Assembly: GCA_038380795.1 (NCBI GenBank)
Contig: CM076267.1
Location: forward strand, 7,919,501-7,983,500
From: Pyrocephalus nanus
Lineage: Eukaryota; Chordata; Aves; Passeriformes; Tyrannidae
Length of the DNA: 64,000 nucleotides
Direction: 5' to 3'
The first letter of the stretch is position 1; every line of letters begins with the position of its first letter. The notes below the pieces were generated by a model, which was not told where the DNA came from, made no database searches, and saw only the letters and a program-made list of their open reading frames with translations. A program made the translations under genes and the position numbers. Below are positions 1-14,494 of this stretch, in pieces.

Positions 1-1087
1 AACTCTGGTATTTACTCTACAGCATTCCACAGAGCAAATACATCCATCTCAAAGACAGGACTGGCTAGTTTGCTGTGGAAGCATAAAGAACTCCTACTGA
101 GTTCAATCCTCCACTGAATATTCATTTATTCAGTGTCTGTCCATATCACTCTATCAGTGTGTAATCCTTAACAAAGCTGCTTGTTACTGTTCTTATTTCG
201 TAAAAAAAGATGAACAACATAAAGTTCCCATACTGTCATGGCATTGAACTTATAAAATCATTTGCTTTGCTGTCCTGAAAACAGTACTTTCATATAATTG
301 AAGTTATTCTGATATTTTTTTTTGTCATCTGCTTCAGAAAATGGCAGTGGCATCTTTGACATGTGAATTATATCTTATGCTCCATTCCTACGAAACAACC
401 TATTATTATTTTCTAATTTTAGCTGCTGCTTGTCCATAGCCACCACGACATAAACTTTTTATGAACCGTGTTCTAATATCCATAGTTTATATATATATTG
501 TTTCTTTTCAAGATATTTAAATATGACTGCAAATACAGGCAATTATTGGTATTTAAAATGCATGTAAATACTTTTTACAGATAAATACAGAAGTATAACA
601 ATGAAATACAAAAGGATTGCAATAATATATATGCAGTGAGTGTATGTGTCCTTTCACCATGGACAGGCCTTGTTTTATTTTGGACATCTTGAAACAGAAA
701 AGTCCCACACAAGTAAATAACTGTGTCTTAAGGCAGCAAAGGTGCCTCTTGGGGCCCAGAGGAGACCTGTGTCAAGTGCTCTGCAGCACAGAAACAGCCA
801 TCAGAGCTCTAAGCTGTGTGGGCAAAGCCTTTGCCTGCAAGGTTTTTTTATGGACTAGAGAGATTGGTATGGTCAATAATTTAATATGCATTTTAAACAC
901 TTAGAATGATTTAGTGTATTACGTAAGTGGAAGAGGAAAAAGCTGTATCTATTTTTTCTAGTTCATCATTCGTGGTGATCAAAGGAGTTATATTAACTTC
1001 ACAGTTGATGCTACTCTGTTGATGCTCTTAATTTGTATTTGTGTTTTGTTTTAATCCATTGAAAAAGAAAGAACAGGATTATACTGG

Positions 1088-1199
1088 GTTGGTTGGTTTT
1101 GTTTGTTTTGTTTGTTTGGTTTTGTGTGTTTTTTGTTTGTTTTTGTGTTTTTTTGTTTATTTGTTTTTGTGTGTGTTTTTTAATTTTTTAATTTTTTCC
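1088..1199. repeat. TTTG/TG-rich low-complexity tract
   Basis: The + strand is almost only T and G here, built from degenerate TTTG and TTTTTG units with short TG runs. It generates an artificial open frame rich in Phe, Leu, Cys and Val from about 1041 to 1319, which should not be read as a protein. Confidence 0.85.
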
Positions 1200-4100
1200 T
1201 TTTCTTGCCTTGTGTTTCATATTAGGAACGTGCAGTTTTTCATAAAACTGGAAGGTACAATTTTGGCTGAATATTCAAACTTAAAGAGGGTCTTCAATAA
1301 CGAGCCATGTACAATATAGACACTGAAACATGGAGAAAAGAGAGCCAAAGACTCTTCATCTGGGGCTAGAAAAACATGTATTCCCTGTTAGTTTGAAGGC
1401 TGAGCATGCTATATAAATCAGATTTTGCAGTAAGTATATACACTGCTAAAACAGTAGAGAAGGCAAAAGGTAACTATTCTTTACAGTAAATATGGACAAA
1501 TAATACAGCTAAAGAAAAGTTTGAGACATATCCTTTTCACTTACCTTTGCCTATGAAGCGTCTACAGTGGAGTAAGGCAGAGTTTTTGGCTTCCTATACT
1601 CTGTGTGCTGTACTGGAGCAGCTACAGGTTGGTTTTGCTGATTTGCTTGGTCTGTAAAACACAGAAGATTAACAATCTTAATTTGCATTTTACTTCTTTG
1701 GTTCTTGTTTGCCTCTGTGGGGCCCTTGGCAGATGACCAACAATTCATAATGATCTGGAGAGGTTTATTATGATTCTTAAACACTGATAGTGTAGGTAGT
1801 GGAAAGTCCTGAAAGTAGGAAAGATAAAACCTGAATTGAAATCCAGAGTATGTTCAAGAATTTGGATGAATATGGCATGTTTGTAGGAAAAATAACTTGA
1901 TCAGACAGTTCTTTAAGACAGGTTTAGGGATATTTGGTGGACAATTTGCCACAGAAGTATATTAAGATTCAGGAAAACATAGAAAGTTATTAAAGGATAG
2001 GGAAAGATTAGGAAAAGAAAATGTATAAGAAGTTAAAGCAGACACAGCAGTCAGAAGGCTTTCTCTGCATGATGTCTGCAGACAGTTCTTTTTGGAAAGG
2101 AGAGTTCTTTGTGGTCCAAATACTGGCCATAGAAACCCTTAGAGGTGATTTCCAAGGCAACTTTTTAGGATGCTGTATAACAGATAGAATATTACTTAAA
2201 ATTACTGAAATATGGTGAGTGTAAACATTGCAAGTAACAGTTCAGCTTCGTGGGACATGCATGGGAAAGATCATTGAATGAACATTTAATGCAGCTGCAG
2301 CTTTGGAGCTGTATTCATGCCTTAAGCAAAGTTTGAATGCTCAAGGATTCAGATGAAGCACAGAAGCTTAACCAGACTTTATTAGGAAAAAAACCCCAAA
2401 ATTTTGAAAATAGATTATTGGTATTGAGTAACGCTTGGATCATTGTTGTGATGGAAACTTATAACCCAGATCCAGGTTTACCACACAAGAACTGTTGTTT
2501 GTTCAAATAAAGATGCATCAATCCTCAGCAGGATCTAAGGAATAGTAAGGCATTTTCTGTTGTCTGAATTCCAGAAGGGTGCTTCATTTATCTTGAGAGA
2601 TCCATAAAATTTAAGGGAGCATTTCAGAATGTGTGAAGAAGTCGATAAAGAATTGTCTGCTTCAAAAACTTTCTTTGTTAAAGTGCTATATGAAAAGAGC
2701 TTACAGAAGTAAAGGCCTTCAGTCCTGGAAGGTTTCAGAGCTTACTCAACCAAAGCAATAGCAGCTTTAAGGGATCATCAAGGGCACAGTTTCAAAAGAT
2801 GATTTATATAGAGTCCTACCTTAGGATTTGATCCCCATCTTCTCTGCCTGAGGTAGCTGGTGTGTCTCGCTATCGGCAAAGCCCTCATCGAGGAGGGGAG
2901 CCTTTTGTAATGATCCCTTCAGTAGGGCCTGTTCTGCCTTTTCTTTAAAATGTGCTGGTGTCAGTCCACAAATCCTTGATACGTTTTATGAGGTGTGCTG
3001 CCGGAGGGGAACTTATCATTGTCTTGGAAATTTATATTTGGGTGACTCCTGTACCTTAACCTGGTGAGCTGCATAGTGCATCATCACCGTGCTCTGCCTA
3101 AGAAAACAGCGGGCTCAGTTCGGCTTTCATCTGCTCTGGAATCATCTGTGATTTGGGTACTGCTACTCCAGAGTTGCAGTTGAAATCAGACCCTGGCCTG
3201 ATGTGTTAAGAAGCTGTAAAAAAATAACTCAAACCTGGTTAATATTTTTGTGAAGATGCATGCTGTAACAGAGCTTTCTGAAGCAGGACAAACCCTAACC
3301 TTCAACTCTGTCTTTTTGTCTTTATTTTCTGTCAACAAGTAGCAGTTAACCCTGAAATAAGGGACTGATGGGCGGTAACCTGCAAAAAGAGAATTATTTC
3401 CAGGAAATCGCAAGAACATTTGCTGAAGTGAGGAAAGAAAAATGAAAGTCTTGCATGTCTCATTTTTCTGCAATCAGAAAATGAAAAAGACTGTTGTGAA
3501 AACTCATACTGTTCATAATCCTTCTCAAAAGTTGTTGTTGTCCTAATGTTTTGCAATATATAAAATCCTAGGCATGTGTGTGGAATACTGACTGAGGCAG
3601 TTTTAAAATTAATGTTACCTCAAACATTTTTTGAATCAACTTCTTCTGAATTTAATTATTCATTCTCTGGCAGTTAAGATTTACACTCTTTTAAGGCTGG
3701 CTCTAATCCATGTTGGCATCCGAAGTGCAGAGATCAGAACTCCTCAGAGTAACAGAGTGAGGCATGAAACTTGAAATGCCGTGTGAATTGTTACCTTCTG
3801 CCTAATAATGAAACCCCTGGATTTGGCAGGCAGAAGACTCAGTGTGCAGCCACTGAAAATATTTTGTTTTAAAATGTGCTGTGCACTCTGGCAAAAGCTT
3901 CACTCTTGGGCACCTCTTTGCACTGCAAGCCATGGTCATGGAAAGCACCCAGAAAGTTTTCTTTAAGCTTGCCAATTCAGAATGTTTGGAAAGCAGTACA
4001 TGACCAGTCTCCTCATATTACCTTATCTCTGTCACCAAAAGCCCAAGAAAAATGTATCTTTTAGATAAGAACTAATAGAGAAAAAACTAATAAAAATATC

Positions 4101-4895
4101 TCTTCAGATAGGTCAGTCATGATGGATGTGAAGCAGTTGAGTAATAGTATCTCTTGTTAAACTGAAATTAAAGAAATATTTATGAAGAGAACTTTCTTAG
4201 TGGTAGAAAGGTTTGAGAGGGCTTTTTATTATACTGTCTTCACTGATATGAACAATCAGCCTGATGTGAGGTAGATAACTTTACTGGCTTAGGTATAGAA
4301 AAACATTTATAGTTAAGAGTTCTCTTCCACTGCTGCCATTAAGAGCAGGAAAGAAAAAAAAAAAGAGATTTCTCTCCATTATAAACTTCTGAGGTAGATA
4401 AAGGATTGTTCTTCTTGGTAGACTGCTCAGTACACACCCAGGTTTAGGATTGGTAGTGGTGTCACTGTCGGTGTAGAGAAGATGGAAATTGCTCGACTCT
4501 GGGTGAACATCAAAGGAAAGTGAGCTGCAGGTGTGCATCCAGTCATCGGGTGGGAGTTCAGTGACTCCAGGGGAGCAGAGCTCGCCTCATGTTTCTGTAG
4601 TTGCACCTATTTTGTTTGCTCTTGCTAGCTGGTGCTTTCTGTTAGGAAGTGCAGAAATAGTGAAGTTTCCAGGAGGAAACTTTTTTTTGCAAGGCATCCA
4701 GCATGGATGAAGAGGCACTTGCTCTTGTTTCATCCAAAACTGCACAGCCTCTGTTTGTGCAGGAGCCAGAGGGAGAAGCCTCTAGGCTTCCCCCTCACTC
4801 TGGTTTCAGCCTCTCTTCAAAGGCTTTCCCTGGGAACAAATTTTCCTAGTAGCCTAGTTGAGTCTTCCCTCAAGCCAGACACTGACCTGTTACGT

Positions 4896-4899
<4 letters not shown>

Positions 4900-4933
<34 letters not shown>
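4900..4933. repeat. Poly-T tract, 34 nt
   Basis: This is an uninterrupted run of T, the longest homopolymer in the window. On the minus strand it is a poly-A run lying directly after an open frame that ends at 4932. It could be a simple slippage product or the tail of an old retrocopy; no homology supports the latter. Confidence 0.95.
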
Positions 4934-4937
<4 letters not shown>

Positions 4938-7900
4938 CACTTGTTCTTTCTGTCGTATGGGTGCTTCTCTGGTTCGTAACACCATCTGTTGCTTATTAAC
5001 TAACATGCCTTCCCAGCACTTCAAACTGACCTGTCTTTTGTGAAGTTCTACTGTGACAGTTTTGGAGTCAAAATGTAGAGCCTTAGCAGATTTGCCTCTG
5101 AACTCTAACTTGCTCTTCAAGCAGCTTTGACTTCTTAAATATTTTCTGAGCAATGTTTTGTGCTCCTGCTCTGAGCCAGGGATGGAGAATGCTCCATGGT
5201 GCCTACGTTTAGGATGATGCTCTGTAATGGTGCAAACACCACCACTCTGTCTCCTGACTGTCATCTTCCTTCTTCTGAAAGTCATTCAGAGCTGTTCCAA
5301 GAAGACAGACAGCAGAGGTGTGGGGGTTTGTGCTGGTGGGAATTGAAGGTTTTGTTGTTTGTCACTTTCACTTGTGCCTCAGTTTATCATAAAATGGTGT
5401 AATTGGGATATACTGTGTCCTCTATTCACTTTGCAAACAGTTTTCTCTTGAGAATGAAAGTGTCTGTAACTTTGGCCACTATTTCTCTCTTTTATATAAT
5501 TTTAAAAGAATTGTATTTCCAGTGTTTTCAACTCTTGAAATAATTTTTGTAATGATCTGTTATATTTTAATTAAAAGGTCATATTTGAAGACTGTAGTCT
5601 ATTTTTATGTGTAATGAATCTCCTTCTGGAGTGCCTTTGTTCATTAAAATTAGAAAATTAAAATAGAAAAAAAATAGACCGGGTAAATGAGGCATATTAT
5701 ACTATTACTTTCATGTTTGGTTTTGAAGGTAAAACTTTGTCAAAATTATAATTAGGTTTTGTCCTCAAAATGGCCTTCCTAGAGCACATGCCCTGATGGA
5801 AGCAACTCTGGGACTTCTTCCTTTCTGGAGTTAGAGATTTCCCGTCTGAGTAGGCTCAGAGTGTCTCCAACCACTCTGCTAAAATAAAATTATCACACCT
5901 GAAACCAGGATGCCTCTAAGCTGGAAATTCACGTGAGAGGAGTTAAAAGTGGCACTTTGAAGACACAGACTATAGAATTGATTTTACCTTGGAAAAATGT
6001 TTACTAAGAAAAACTACTATATGTATTAAAACTCTGGGTTGAAGCCTCTCAGCAAAACAGCATCCTTGCTAAACTTGTTTTAATGTTTTTACACTCAGTT
6101 TTAAGGTTTTGGGGTTTATTTTGAACTTAAATGCATATTTCTATTTGATACACAGGAAGTGTTTGTACGTCCATTAAACCAGATTCGCTAAACTACAAAA
6201 TATACTGTCTCTATCCAAAATATGTATTTGGATAACTTCCCACTGTGGGAAGACACTTTTCACCCCTGAGCTAAGGTTACTGTTCTTCATATGAGCCCAT
6301 TTTTAGGATGAATCAGCATTTCTTCATCCCTTGGGCACACAGCTCTTGTGGGCCTGTGGGGCTTCCCAGCTGAGAGGTTTTATCCCACTGCTGTGTCTGT
6401 CAGTTCAGTTTTCCGTGCTGTGGTTTAATTACTGATTCCCAGATATGCAGAATGGCTGATCCTCTTTAATGTCTTCTAAGCTTTGTAAATAAGGAATGAT
6501 TCTGTCCAGGCAGGCAGATCTACTCCGCTTATACTGGGATAATAAACCCAGAAATTATTGTGTTAGCTCAAAGCCAATTTTGAACTGATCCTTATATTTG
6601 CTTTTTATGCTTTCTCTTTGTTTTTGGAGGGACAGTGTCCAGGTGGTGTAGGGTAGGTTTGCATGGTGCTACGTGTAAATAAAAATGCAGTGCTTTTTAT
6701 AGTACTTTAACTTGATCAGGACTTTAGTGGGACTGTTGGTACTGAAGTAAAACAAGTCATGAAATGAAGAGACTTAATTTAGGCGCTATTAAAAGCCTCA
6801 CCCTGAGAGATTGCTGAGGACTTTAGACCAGGTCTGAGATCCTTCCATTCTTCTGCTACATTCCTTCATAATGGATGAACCTTTACAAAGTAGCTACAAT
6901 CCAAATACAGAGTACACACTCAAAGTTAGTAACTCATATTAAAAAAAAAAAAAAAGAGTTGGTTGTCTATAAACATTAATTGTTTTACTCTTCTCTTAGG
7001 ATTACATATTAATGACTTGTATTCAAGTGTAATTTTTACTTTTGATTTGTACCTGTGGCATCTGCTCAAGGTTGATCCACTAATCAATTACATTTTTTAA
7101 AGTTCCTTATTTTAATTTTTAACTTCATTTTTAACTTGAAATTTTGCTTGTTGCTATGGCAAGGTGAAGGACTGTCATCCTTCTGGGTTACTGGTACTGT
7201 ATTTTAGTTATGCAGATGTTTATTGTGGATGAATAAAGTTGTAGTATAATGTAGTATTTCCTTTTAAATAGTGCAAAGACATATAATGTGCTACCATCAT
7301 TCAAAAAATACATTGGCCCAAAAGAAAGGATTGACAGAAAAGGGTTTGGTCCACAATAGCAAAGAATTGTGAGGATTTTGTTTGATTGGCAGTGCTACTT
7401 ATTTCTGACAAATCCTTTTTGATGTGAGCTAATAAATGCTGCAGCATTAAATCCTGGAGATAACCAGGTGTTTGGAGAGAATGTAAATTGTCTTTGCATT
7501 GTGCATTAGACTCTCCTAGCACTGCAGGGCTACAGGAGGTACTGAATGCTCTGTAAGAACTCGGGTTAATTCACACAGGGAGCACTGTGGGCACACCAGT
7601 AGTGGACTAACCACGGGGTTCCCTTCATTGGGTGTAGGGACTGCAGAGATAAAAGTTAGCCTTGCCTCTCTGCTGGAGTAGCTAAAACAATCTTACCAGA
7701 TTCACAGACATTATGATTTTGAAGACCACTAAAGTGATGCCGAGATTTTACTTATAAAGAATTTTTTTTTTCTTTTGCATAAAATGTAGTTACTTGACCA
7801 TGAATTAGCTTCACAACACAACACTGCTTGGAGATAAGAGGTTTTACTTAAACCTTATTTAATATTGTTCTCCTCAAAGAAAGCTCTATGTGCTTATATG

Positions 7901-9299
7901 CATTTGGAAATTTTAGATGTTACTCTTATGGCCAAGAGCATTTGATAAAGCAGAGTGATTTGGCTTTAACTTTCAAGTTCCTAATGGTTACTGTAGATAA
8001 TAGAACTACTTATACCTCTAGACAGTAAAACTCTAATGCATTGAAAATGAGACTTGTGGAAGGGGAAAGAGAGTTATATAGTGTCTGTAAAACATAGGAA
8101 GGTAAAGATGAGAGGGAGTGAAGAGCTTTTGAATAAACGGAGATAATTTAAACTCTCTTCTATCAGTGTAAGGGGTAACAAAACCAAGAGTAGGTGTAGA
8201 ATGATGGGAGGGGAATGAAATTTCAGGCAACTACTAGAGCAGATGTTCTCTGTAAATACTTCCAGTTTTACCAAACAGAATAGGGAAAATGATTTTCTGA
8301 AGGAATTGAATGCTAGTGAAGATTTTAGTAATTTAAGGAGAAGTCTTAAAATGGTAGTGGCCAAGTTCAAATGGTTTGAGTAGATATTCCTGCAGACTGA
8401 ACTTGGCTCATGTATTGTAAAGGAACAAGCCAGATGGTATAAATCTAAGAATTATTAAAAACTACTGGTAGTAATTGCACCTCAGGTGGTCGTTTTTAAC
8501 ATCTGATTTTTGAAGGACTGAGTAGACCAGGGTTGTGATTTTTCTCAGTCCTTCAGCTGGATGATGTCTATTTTATTTTTCTTTCTAAGCTTACTGATAT
8601 TTTCTAGTTACGTTAATATGGCTGTGCTAAATGCTATGCTTTCATGAAGCTTTAGGCACCTAAATTTGCCAGTCTTCCAAAATTTTGAATTTCTGAGTGT
8701 ATGTGTTTTGTCTTCTAAGGTTTTTTTATTCACTGAAATTTTCCATTCTTTTGATATGGAACCCCCATGATACCAGTTTGAGTACAGACATAGATGGAAA
8801 GCTGACAATGGAGATGGAAAACTTGTAAATAAGGAGGGGAATAAAAAAAGTGGAAATGCCCTACATAGTCACATTTTGCAGCTCTTCATGTTGAGATAAT
8901 CATGGTGTTTCTGTGATGAAACTTCTCCATACTCCATATATTTTATTTTCCTTTGACCTTGTATCATCTATGTCACCTGGTATATTAAACTGCAGTCAGG
9001 CTCAGAGCCCCTTATAACTGATAAAAGACTGTGGTGTAGGTAAATTTTGTGGAGTGAGCTTTTTGGAAAGCAAAATGAACTCAAGGGGAAAAGAGCACAC
9101 ATTATGTTTTGGCTGCTGCAGGTGCCTGTGTTTCTGTGTGAGTTAGCACAAGCAAAACATTTTTTAGTGTTTTGTAGAATGTGCCACCATTTATCGTACT
9201 TAATGAAATTTTACCCATCCTGTTATTATCAGTCTAAACTAGGTATCAAAATTGCTGTTTTAATCTCAGAAGACAGTGACCCATAAAAGGTGTATGATT

Positions 9300-10020
9300 G
9301 AAAATCAGATATATAATTGAAAACGTGATCGCTGTCTCTTTAAATACACATTTATGTGTTACTGCCATCTGGCAGTACCTGGATCTGCCCTTGATTTAGC
9401 TGACATTGCCTGGCTGATCAGGTACAGGCATCAGGATAGATGTGGGTCATGAAGACATTCTCCTCTGAGATAAGAGAGGCCTTATTAGCATTTATTTTTC
9501 TTGTAAGAATGAGGCTTTTGGAAACCCAGTCACAGAGGAAGAGGTCAGTGGGGAGGCAGAGCTGTACCTGTAAGTGGTGGCTTCTGCTGTTTGAGGTGAT
9601 TGAATTTCCACTTGCTTCTCCTCATACCTGTACATTCCTGCCTGATAAGGATTTCAGAAACTTTCTTTTACACTTGAGCCACAATTAATTGTGGTGGATT
9701 TCTTCCATTCTCGTGCCTAATTACCTGATGAAGTCTGCAAATCAGCCTGGCTGCAGTCAGAGCACAAATAATTGCACCTTCAGTTTAGAGCACAAGTGGA
9801 GGACTCATGAAGATGTGCATGGTCATGAGGGGAACAACCAAGTATTGCTTGTGGGCCCTTCTTGATAAAGTGGCTGTAGCTGAGGCATTGATTTAATTCT
9901 TCTCCTTAGCCCTACAGCGATACCTTCATTTGTAATCTGAATAATATGTTTTTCTTTTCTTTGTAACCTTCGCATTAAGCAGTAATTACTGGCTGTCTGA
10001 CAGAACTAGAGTGGGTCTCA
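9300..10020. promoter_or_regulatory. Candidate conserved noncoding/enhancer block
   Basis: The block has denser motif content than its surroundings. A short inverted repeat, TACTGCC-ATC-like-GGCAGTA, spans 9360-9377 and includes an E-box-like CATCTG. A perfect 12-bp palindrome with a homeodomain TAATTA core (CAGTAATTACTG) lies at 9980-9991. Further TAATTA/ATTTAAT elements occur at about 9718 and 9890. Homeodomain and bHLH sites of this kind are common in neural enhancers. The call is inferred from texture only; no alignment was possible, and chance motif occurrence in AT-rich DNA is a real alternative. Confidence 0.2.
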
Positions 10021-12036
10021 ATTTTTTAAAAAGAGTTTATGCCCTGTTCATGTTTGGTTTGCTTAAATATTTGAAGTTGCAGCCTTAAAATAAATTATTG
10101 ACAAAAGCACCAAGGGTTTCATTCATTGCTCACTTGCAGGGTTACCTAAATACGCAACTAATAACCACAGGGAATGCATAGAAAACAGAAAATAAAACAT
10201 TGCAGTATCTTGCAGTGAATTGGCTACTGACATAGATGTATTCAGTAGGGGTGGTACATTTCCTGGTAGATAGTGAGTGGTGTATAGGCAGCCTTCAGAT
10301 AAACTGCAATATTTGATTGCCACTTTGGTAAAGGCACCCAGAAGAATTAAAGTGTATATTTTTAGTAGCTTCTTGATTCAGGAGCTGGCATGTACAATTA
10401 CTCTTGGTGTAGCTGTACATGGCAAAACTTTATCTTATTCTCTGGGATGTTTTCAGATGTCTAGTTTTTTTATTCAGTTTTTCCATTCTTACTTAAAGAA
10501 CAATCCAGCTTTCTGCTTGTAAATCATGACTGCACAGGATAACATTACTCAGGTAATAAAATTATCAAGTAATAATGTCCTGTTTCAATTTTGTTGCAAA
10601 ATCCTGTTAGCAGAATGAAGTATAAATAAAATAATGTATGTATACTCTCCTTCTAGGGGAAATAATGGAATAATTACTATCAAGATCTGTTTTGCTAGGT
10701 CAAAAGAATTACTCCTATAAAATGGCCCCAGTTTACTACCTTCCAACTATGGTACATAAGAAGCCTTTTGATGTATTTTAATTAAGATTATTATCAGCAA
10801 TGTAGATATGCAGTTGTTTCTATACTGGATTAGAAACTTCAAAGTTTTTCCTATAGGATGTATTGCTTCAATTTCTCTTGCTACATCATGTTGAAACATC
10901 ATGCAATTAAAATATCATGTTGTTTTGCAGATTATTCTGTTGTAAACAGGCAGTCTTGATGAACTGATAGGATTAATACTTTTATTTCACTTTTAAATGT
11001 GTGATAATCCACGCTTTTTGCCCTCAAAGGCTTCTCTAGAAAACATTAAAGGAAATAGGACTCCAGATTACTGATTGATTTGATTTTAGAAGCTGATATT
11101 TTTACTGACACTAGTTTTCATGAAAAAAAAAACACAAGTGTCCTGTCCCCATTCACTTCCAAGCAAGTCTAGGGGAGAAGACTGCAAAGAAAAATATCTT
11201 TGGGTCCTCTGGTGCTAAAAGGTGTGATGGGGTTTATTGTGAGGCTTGTAATGACCAATTACACCAGGGACAGAAGGGAAGAATTATTAATTTTTGAACT
11301 ACCTGGTCCATCAGACCAACTTGTGTCAGAGTCACTTTTGGTTTGTTTTGCCCTTGGTTGGTGTGAGGATTTTTTTACTGTCTTCAGACTGGGAAAGTTA
11401 GAAAGGACAGGCTGTGTTTCTTCACACAGTGTGCTGCACAACAGCTACTTCAGTACTTTATTTTTATTTTCAATACCCTGTACCCAAAGAGAGAAAGGGG
11501 GATTTGGCTGCAGGTCTCCACACTCCTTGACTTGAAGGACCACTGTAGTCAGAAATCACGGGTGCAGCGTGTAGCCAGCTGGTGATGTCATCACTTTGGG
11601 GTAGTTTTAATGTTATTCAAAATTTTGATCCTGTGGGAACAGCTAGAGCTGCCTAAAGTTGTAATCTAATAAATTGTAATATAGCTGCTTCCAGAAAATT
11701 TCATAAATTGTTTACACCAAGGAGACAGGGATATAAAAGATTATTCAGCTACTCAACAGGGAATAAGGAACATACAGTACTATGAGCTGTAGAAAACAGG
11801 AAGAAAACCCACAGACACAGAATTAAAAAAAAAAATGGAAAGAAGGAAATTATCTTGTAAAAGTCAGGTATTAGCTTCATCGACACATCTGATACAGTTA
11901 TTTTTTGTGAATTAGCTAAAAAATATTTTTTTTCAGGTTTCCACCAATCTGAAAAGACATTTGTTTATCATTACCACTTATCTGTGATAAAATCCACACT
12001 TCTGTTCTTTGGGTGGGTGGTTTGCTTTAGTTTATG

Positions 12037-12058
12037 TTTTTTTTTTTTTTTTTTTTTT
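12037..12058. repeat. Poly-T tract, 22 nt
   Basis: An uninterrupted T run in otherwise ordinary noncoding sequence. No retroelement body is recognisable on either side. Confidence 0.95.
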
Positions 12059-14315
12059 CCTGTCTTTACTCTGAAAGTGGTTTGTATTTTATGAGCATTC
12101 AAGATTATCAGTGAACCCATTTTTGCATGACGTAAATCTGGGAAAACTCCTTTTGTAGCTTATTAAATAAATTATTCAGATTATTTGTCCATCTAGGCCT
12201 GGATTTTGACTTTTAGTAGCTTGTTTTAGAGGACAGACTGAGTATGTTCATTCACTCTTGTTAAAAAACAAGCAAGTATTTAGAAAAAGGAAATGAAAGG
12301 TGACACTTTTAAAATTTTTAATCTGGAGAATCATGGGGTATTGCAAGAATCCATTTCCTTTAAGGCCTACAGTACATCTCTCTAAGTGTATATAAGAAAA
12401 CCACAGTGTTACAGTAGTGCAACACCTTCATTTGAGTCAAATATTTTCCTCTGCCTCCAGATATTTCAGTAGGAGTTGTTGAAGTGGATCTGGAAGAATT
12501 ATTTGGCTCTTATATTAAAGCTCAGAGCCAAGCAGAGATTTTGAGCTGAGTATCTGTTGTGAGTACTCTATCTGTAGACAACAAATTACCTTCAGTGCAT
12601 TAATGGAAAATTCAGTGACAGGGCTGTTTTTGTGCATTTCAGAAATATCCTTTATTTAAAGAAAATAGTAAATTAGACATGAGAAATAACTCAACTACTG
12701 TTATTTCATACTGCATGAAAATACAGGATCTAATCCCCATCTGGAAAAGGCTTTGGGCACCTTTTCCTAAGCTTCACTAATACAGTTTATTGCTCTTCTC
12801 TGTTCTTTATGCAGCAATGCTAAACACAGAGCTATTTGTAAATAAGGAACTCCATGTGGAGTGACAAAATGTCTTTTTGTGGGCCATCATCTGGTTTTCC
12901 TCTCCATCTGGCTTTATTTCTATTAACTGCACAAATACCAGATCTAGGCACCTTCTCTGCTTAATTCTTCATGTCCCTTGCAGGACTGGAATTTCCCAGA
13001 TGCCACAGGAGCTTTTTCTGAGAGTCAGAAGGTCACAAGGGATTATCTTTCTATCCCTTCAATCACAGGTTCATTTGAGTTGTTTCTCAGAATGTCCAAG
13101 CTTTTCTAGAGCAGGCCATAGTGTATCTCTGAATTTCTTTGGTTTACAATAAAAACAACATCTGGAAAAGCTTGTCAATAGGAGCATCTTGACTCAATCC
13201 ATGCTCAGTTTTGGAGACTTGAGTTTCCTGCTGTACTGAGGGCAGCTACCATGTAATGTCACTGAAAGGGAATGAAAGATAATGTGGTGGTGCAATCATT
13301 AAGTGTAGATGCAGGAGAGCACTGTGAGAACAGGGCATAGAGGCTTATGGTGGTTTGACTTGTCTAGCACTTCAGTATCATGAAACCACTTGCTCGTTCT
13401 GCTTGCTTGTGGGAGCAAATTCAAATTTCTAATCAGAGTCCAGTGATACTGGCCAAATAATTTTGTTTGCTACAGTTTTGTTCACAAATATTTGCATAAA
13501 GAGATGCTGGTTTACCATTCTCACATACCTTGGGAAACTCATCTAACTTTCTACTGCCTCAGATCCCTCTAAACACAGAGATTACAGTGTTCCCTTTTCC
13601 GATACTGACACTCTTTGGTTTATTTGCACTTTAATTTATTTATAGAAATTTTGCCTTAAATAATATTTAACTGTATAAATATTCAGTGATACGTGTATGT
13701 GTGTACATACGTATGTGCACACAGTCTTATTAAGGGACATTTGAATTTAAATTACTTGTTCTATTTGTAAGAAACCTCCGTGTAAATCTGGAAGCAAATA
13801 GAAAAATACTGATGTAAATTTGCAAAATAACCTTTAAAATGTGTTCCGTGTTTTGACAACTCCTGATTTAATCTCAGTCATGTAAAAAAAAAAAAAATGC
13901 TTTTGCAATTCCATTCTCCAAGACTCTTAAATGGCAGAGAATTAAGTGTGTGTGCACGTACCTGAACACAAATTTTGTGGGTTTTTTTCCCAAAACGCAA
14001 TTTGGGTTTTTTCTAACCTAGCAGTGATCTTACTTGAAAGTCATGCACCAGTGCAGTGCTGTTTCATACCACTAAATATAGGGACACTGCGTTCAATTTA
14101 AATTGTAAAATTACATGGCATAAACTTGAGTATGACTTGTGTGACATTACTGCAGTTTAGTAACCTTCCCTGTTTATCCAACCTTCAGTGAAGCGTGATA
14201 TTGTGTTATTAAACAGATTTGGACATTAATGGCAAAACTGATGATGTCAGTTTTAAAAATCGTCTCTTATGGGACCTTGCAAATACACTGAGATTTAAAA
14301 ATACATTTTAAAACC

Positions 14316-14494
14316 TTTTTTTTTTTTTTTTAAACAATCAGGTATACTTTGTATAACTTTGTTTCTGAGTAATGAAAAGGACAAATTCCATCATACAGTG
14401 TTGTTATATCTGTAGAAGGATCCATGAGTATGAAACATGTATAGGCTGTATTCATCTATTTTTTATGGTGTTTTTTTTTTTTTTTTTTTTTTTT
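14316..14494. repeat. Two poly-T tracts (16 and 24 nt)
   Basis: T runs occupy 14316-14331 and 14471-14494, about 140 bp apart. A short T-rich extension follows the second. The open frame at 14372-14689 that crosses the second run is an artefact containing a long Phe stretch. Confidence 0.9.

Noticed and set aside
1041..1319. 92-codon + strand frame with a membrane-protein-like composition
   Set aside because: Most of it is translated TTTG/TG low-complexity sequence; the Phe/Leu/Cys/Val content is a composition artefact.
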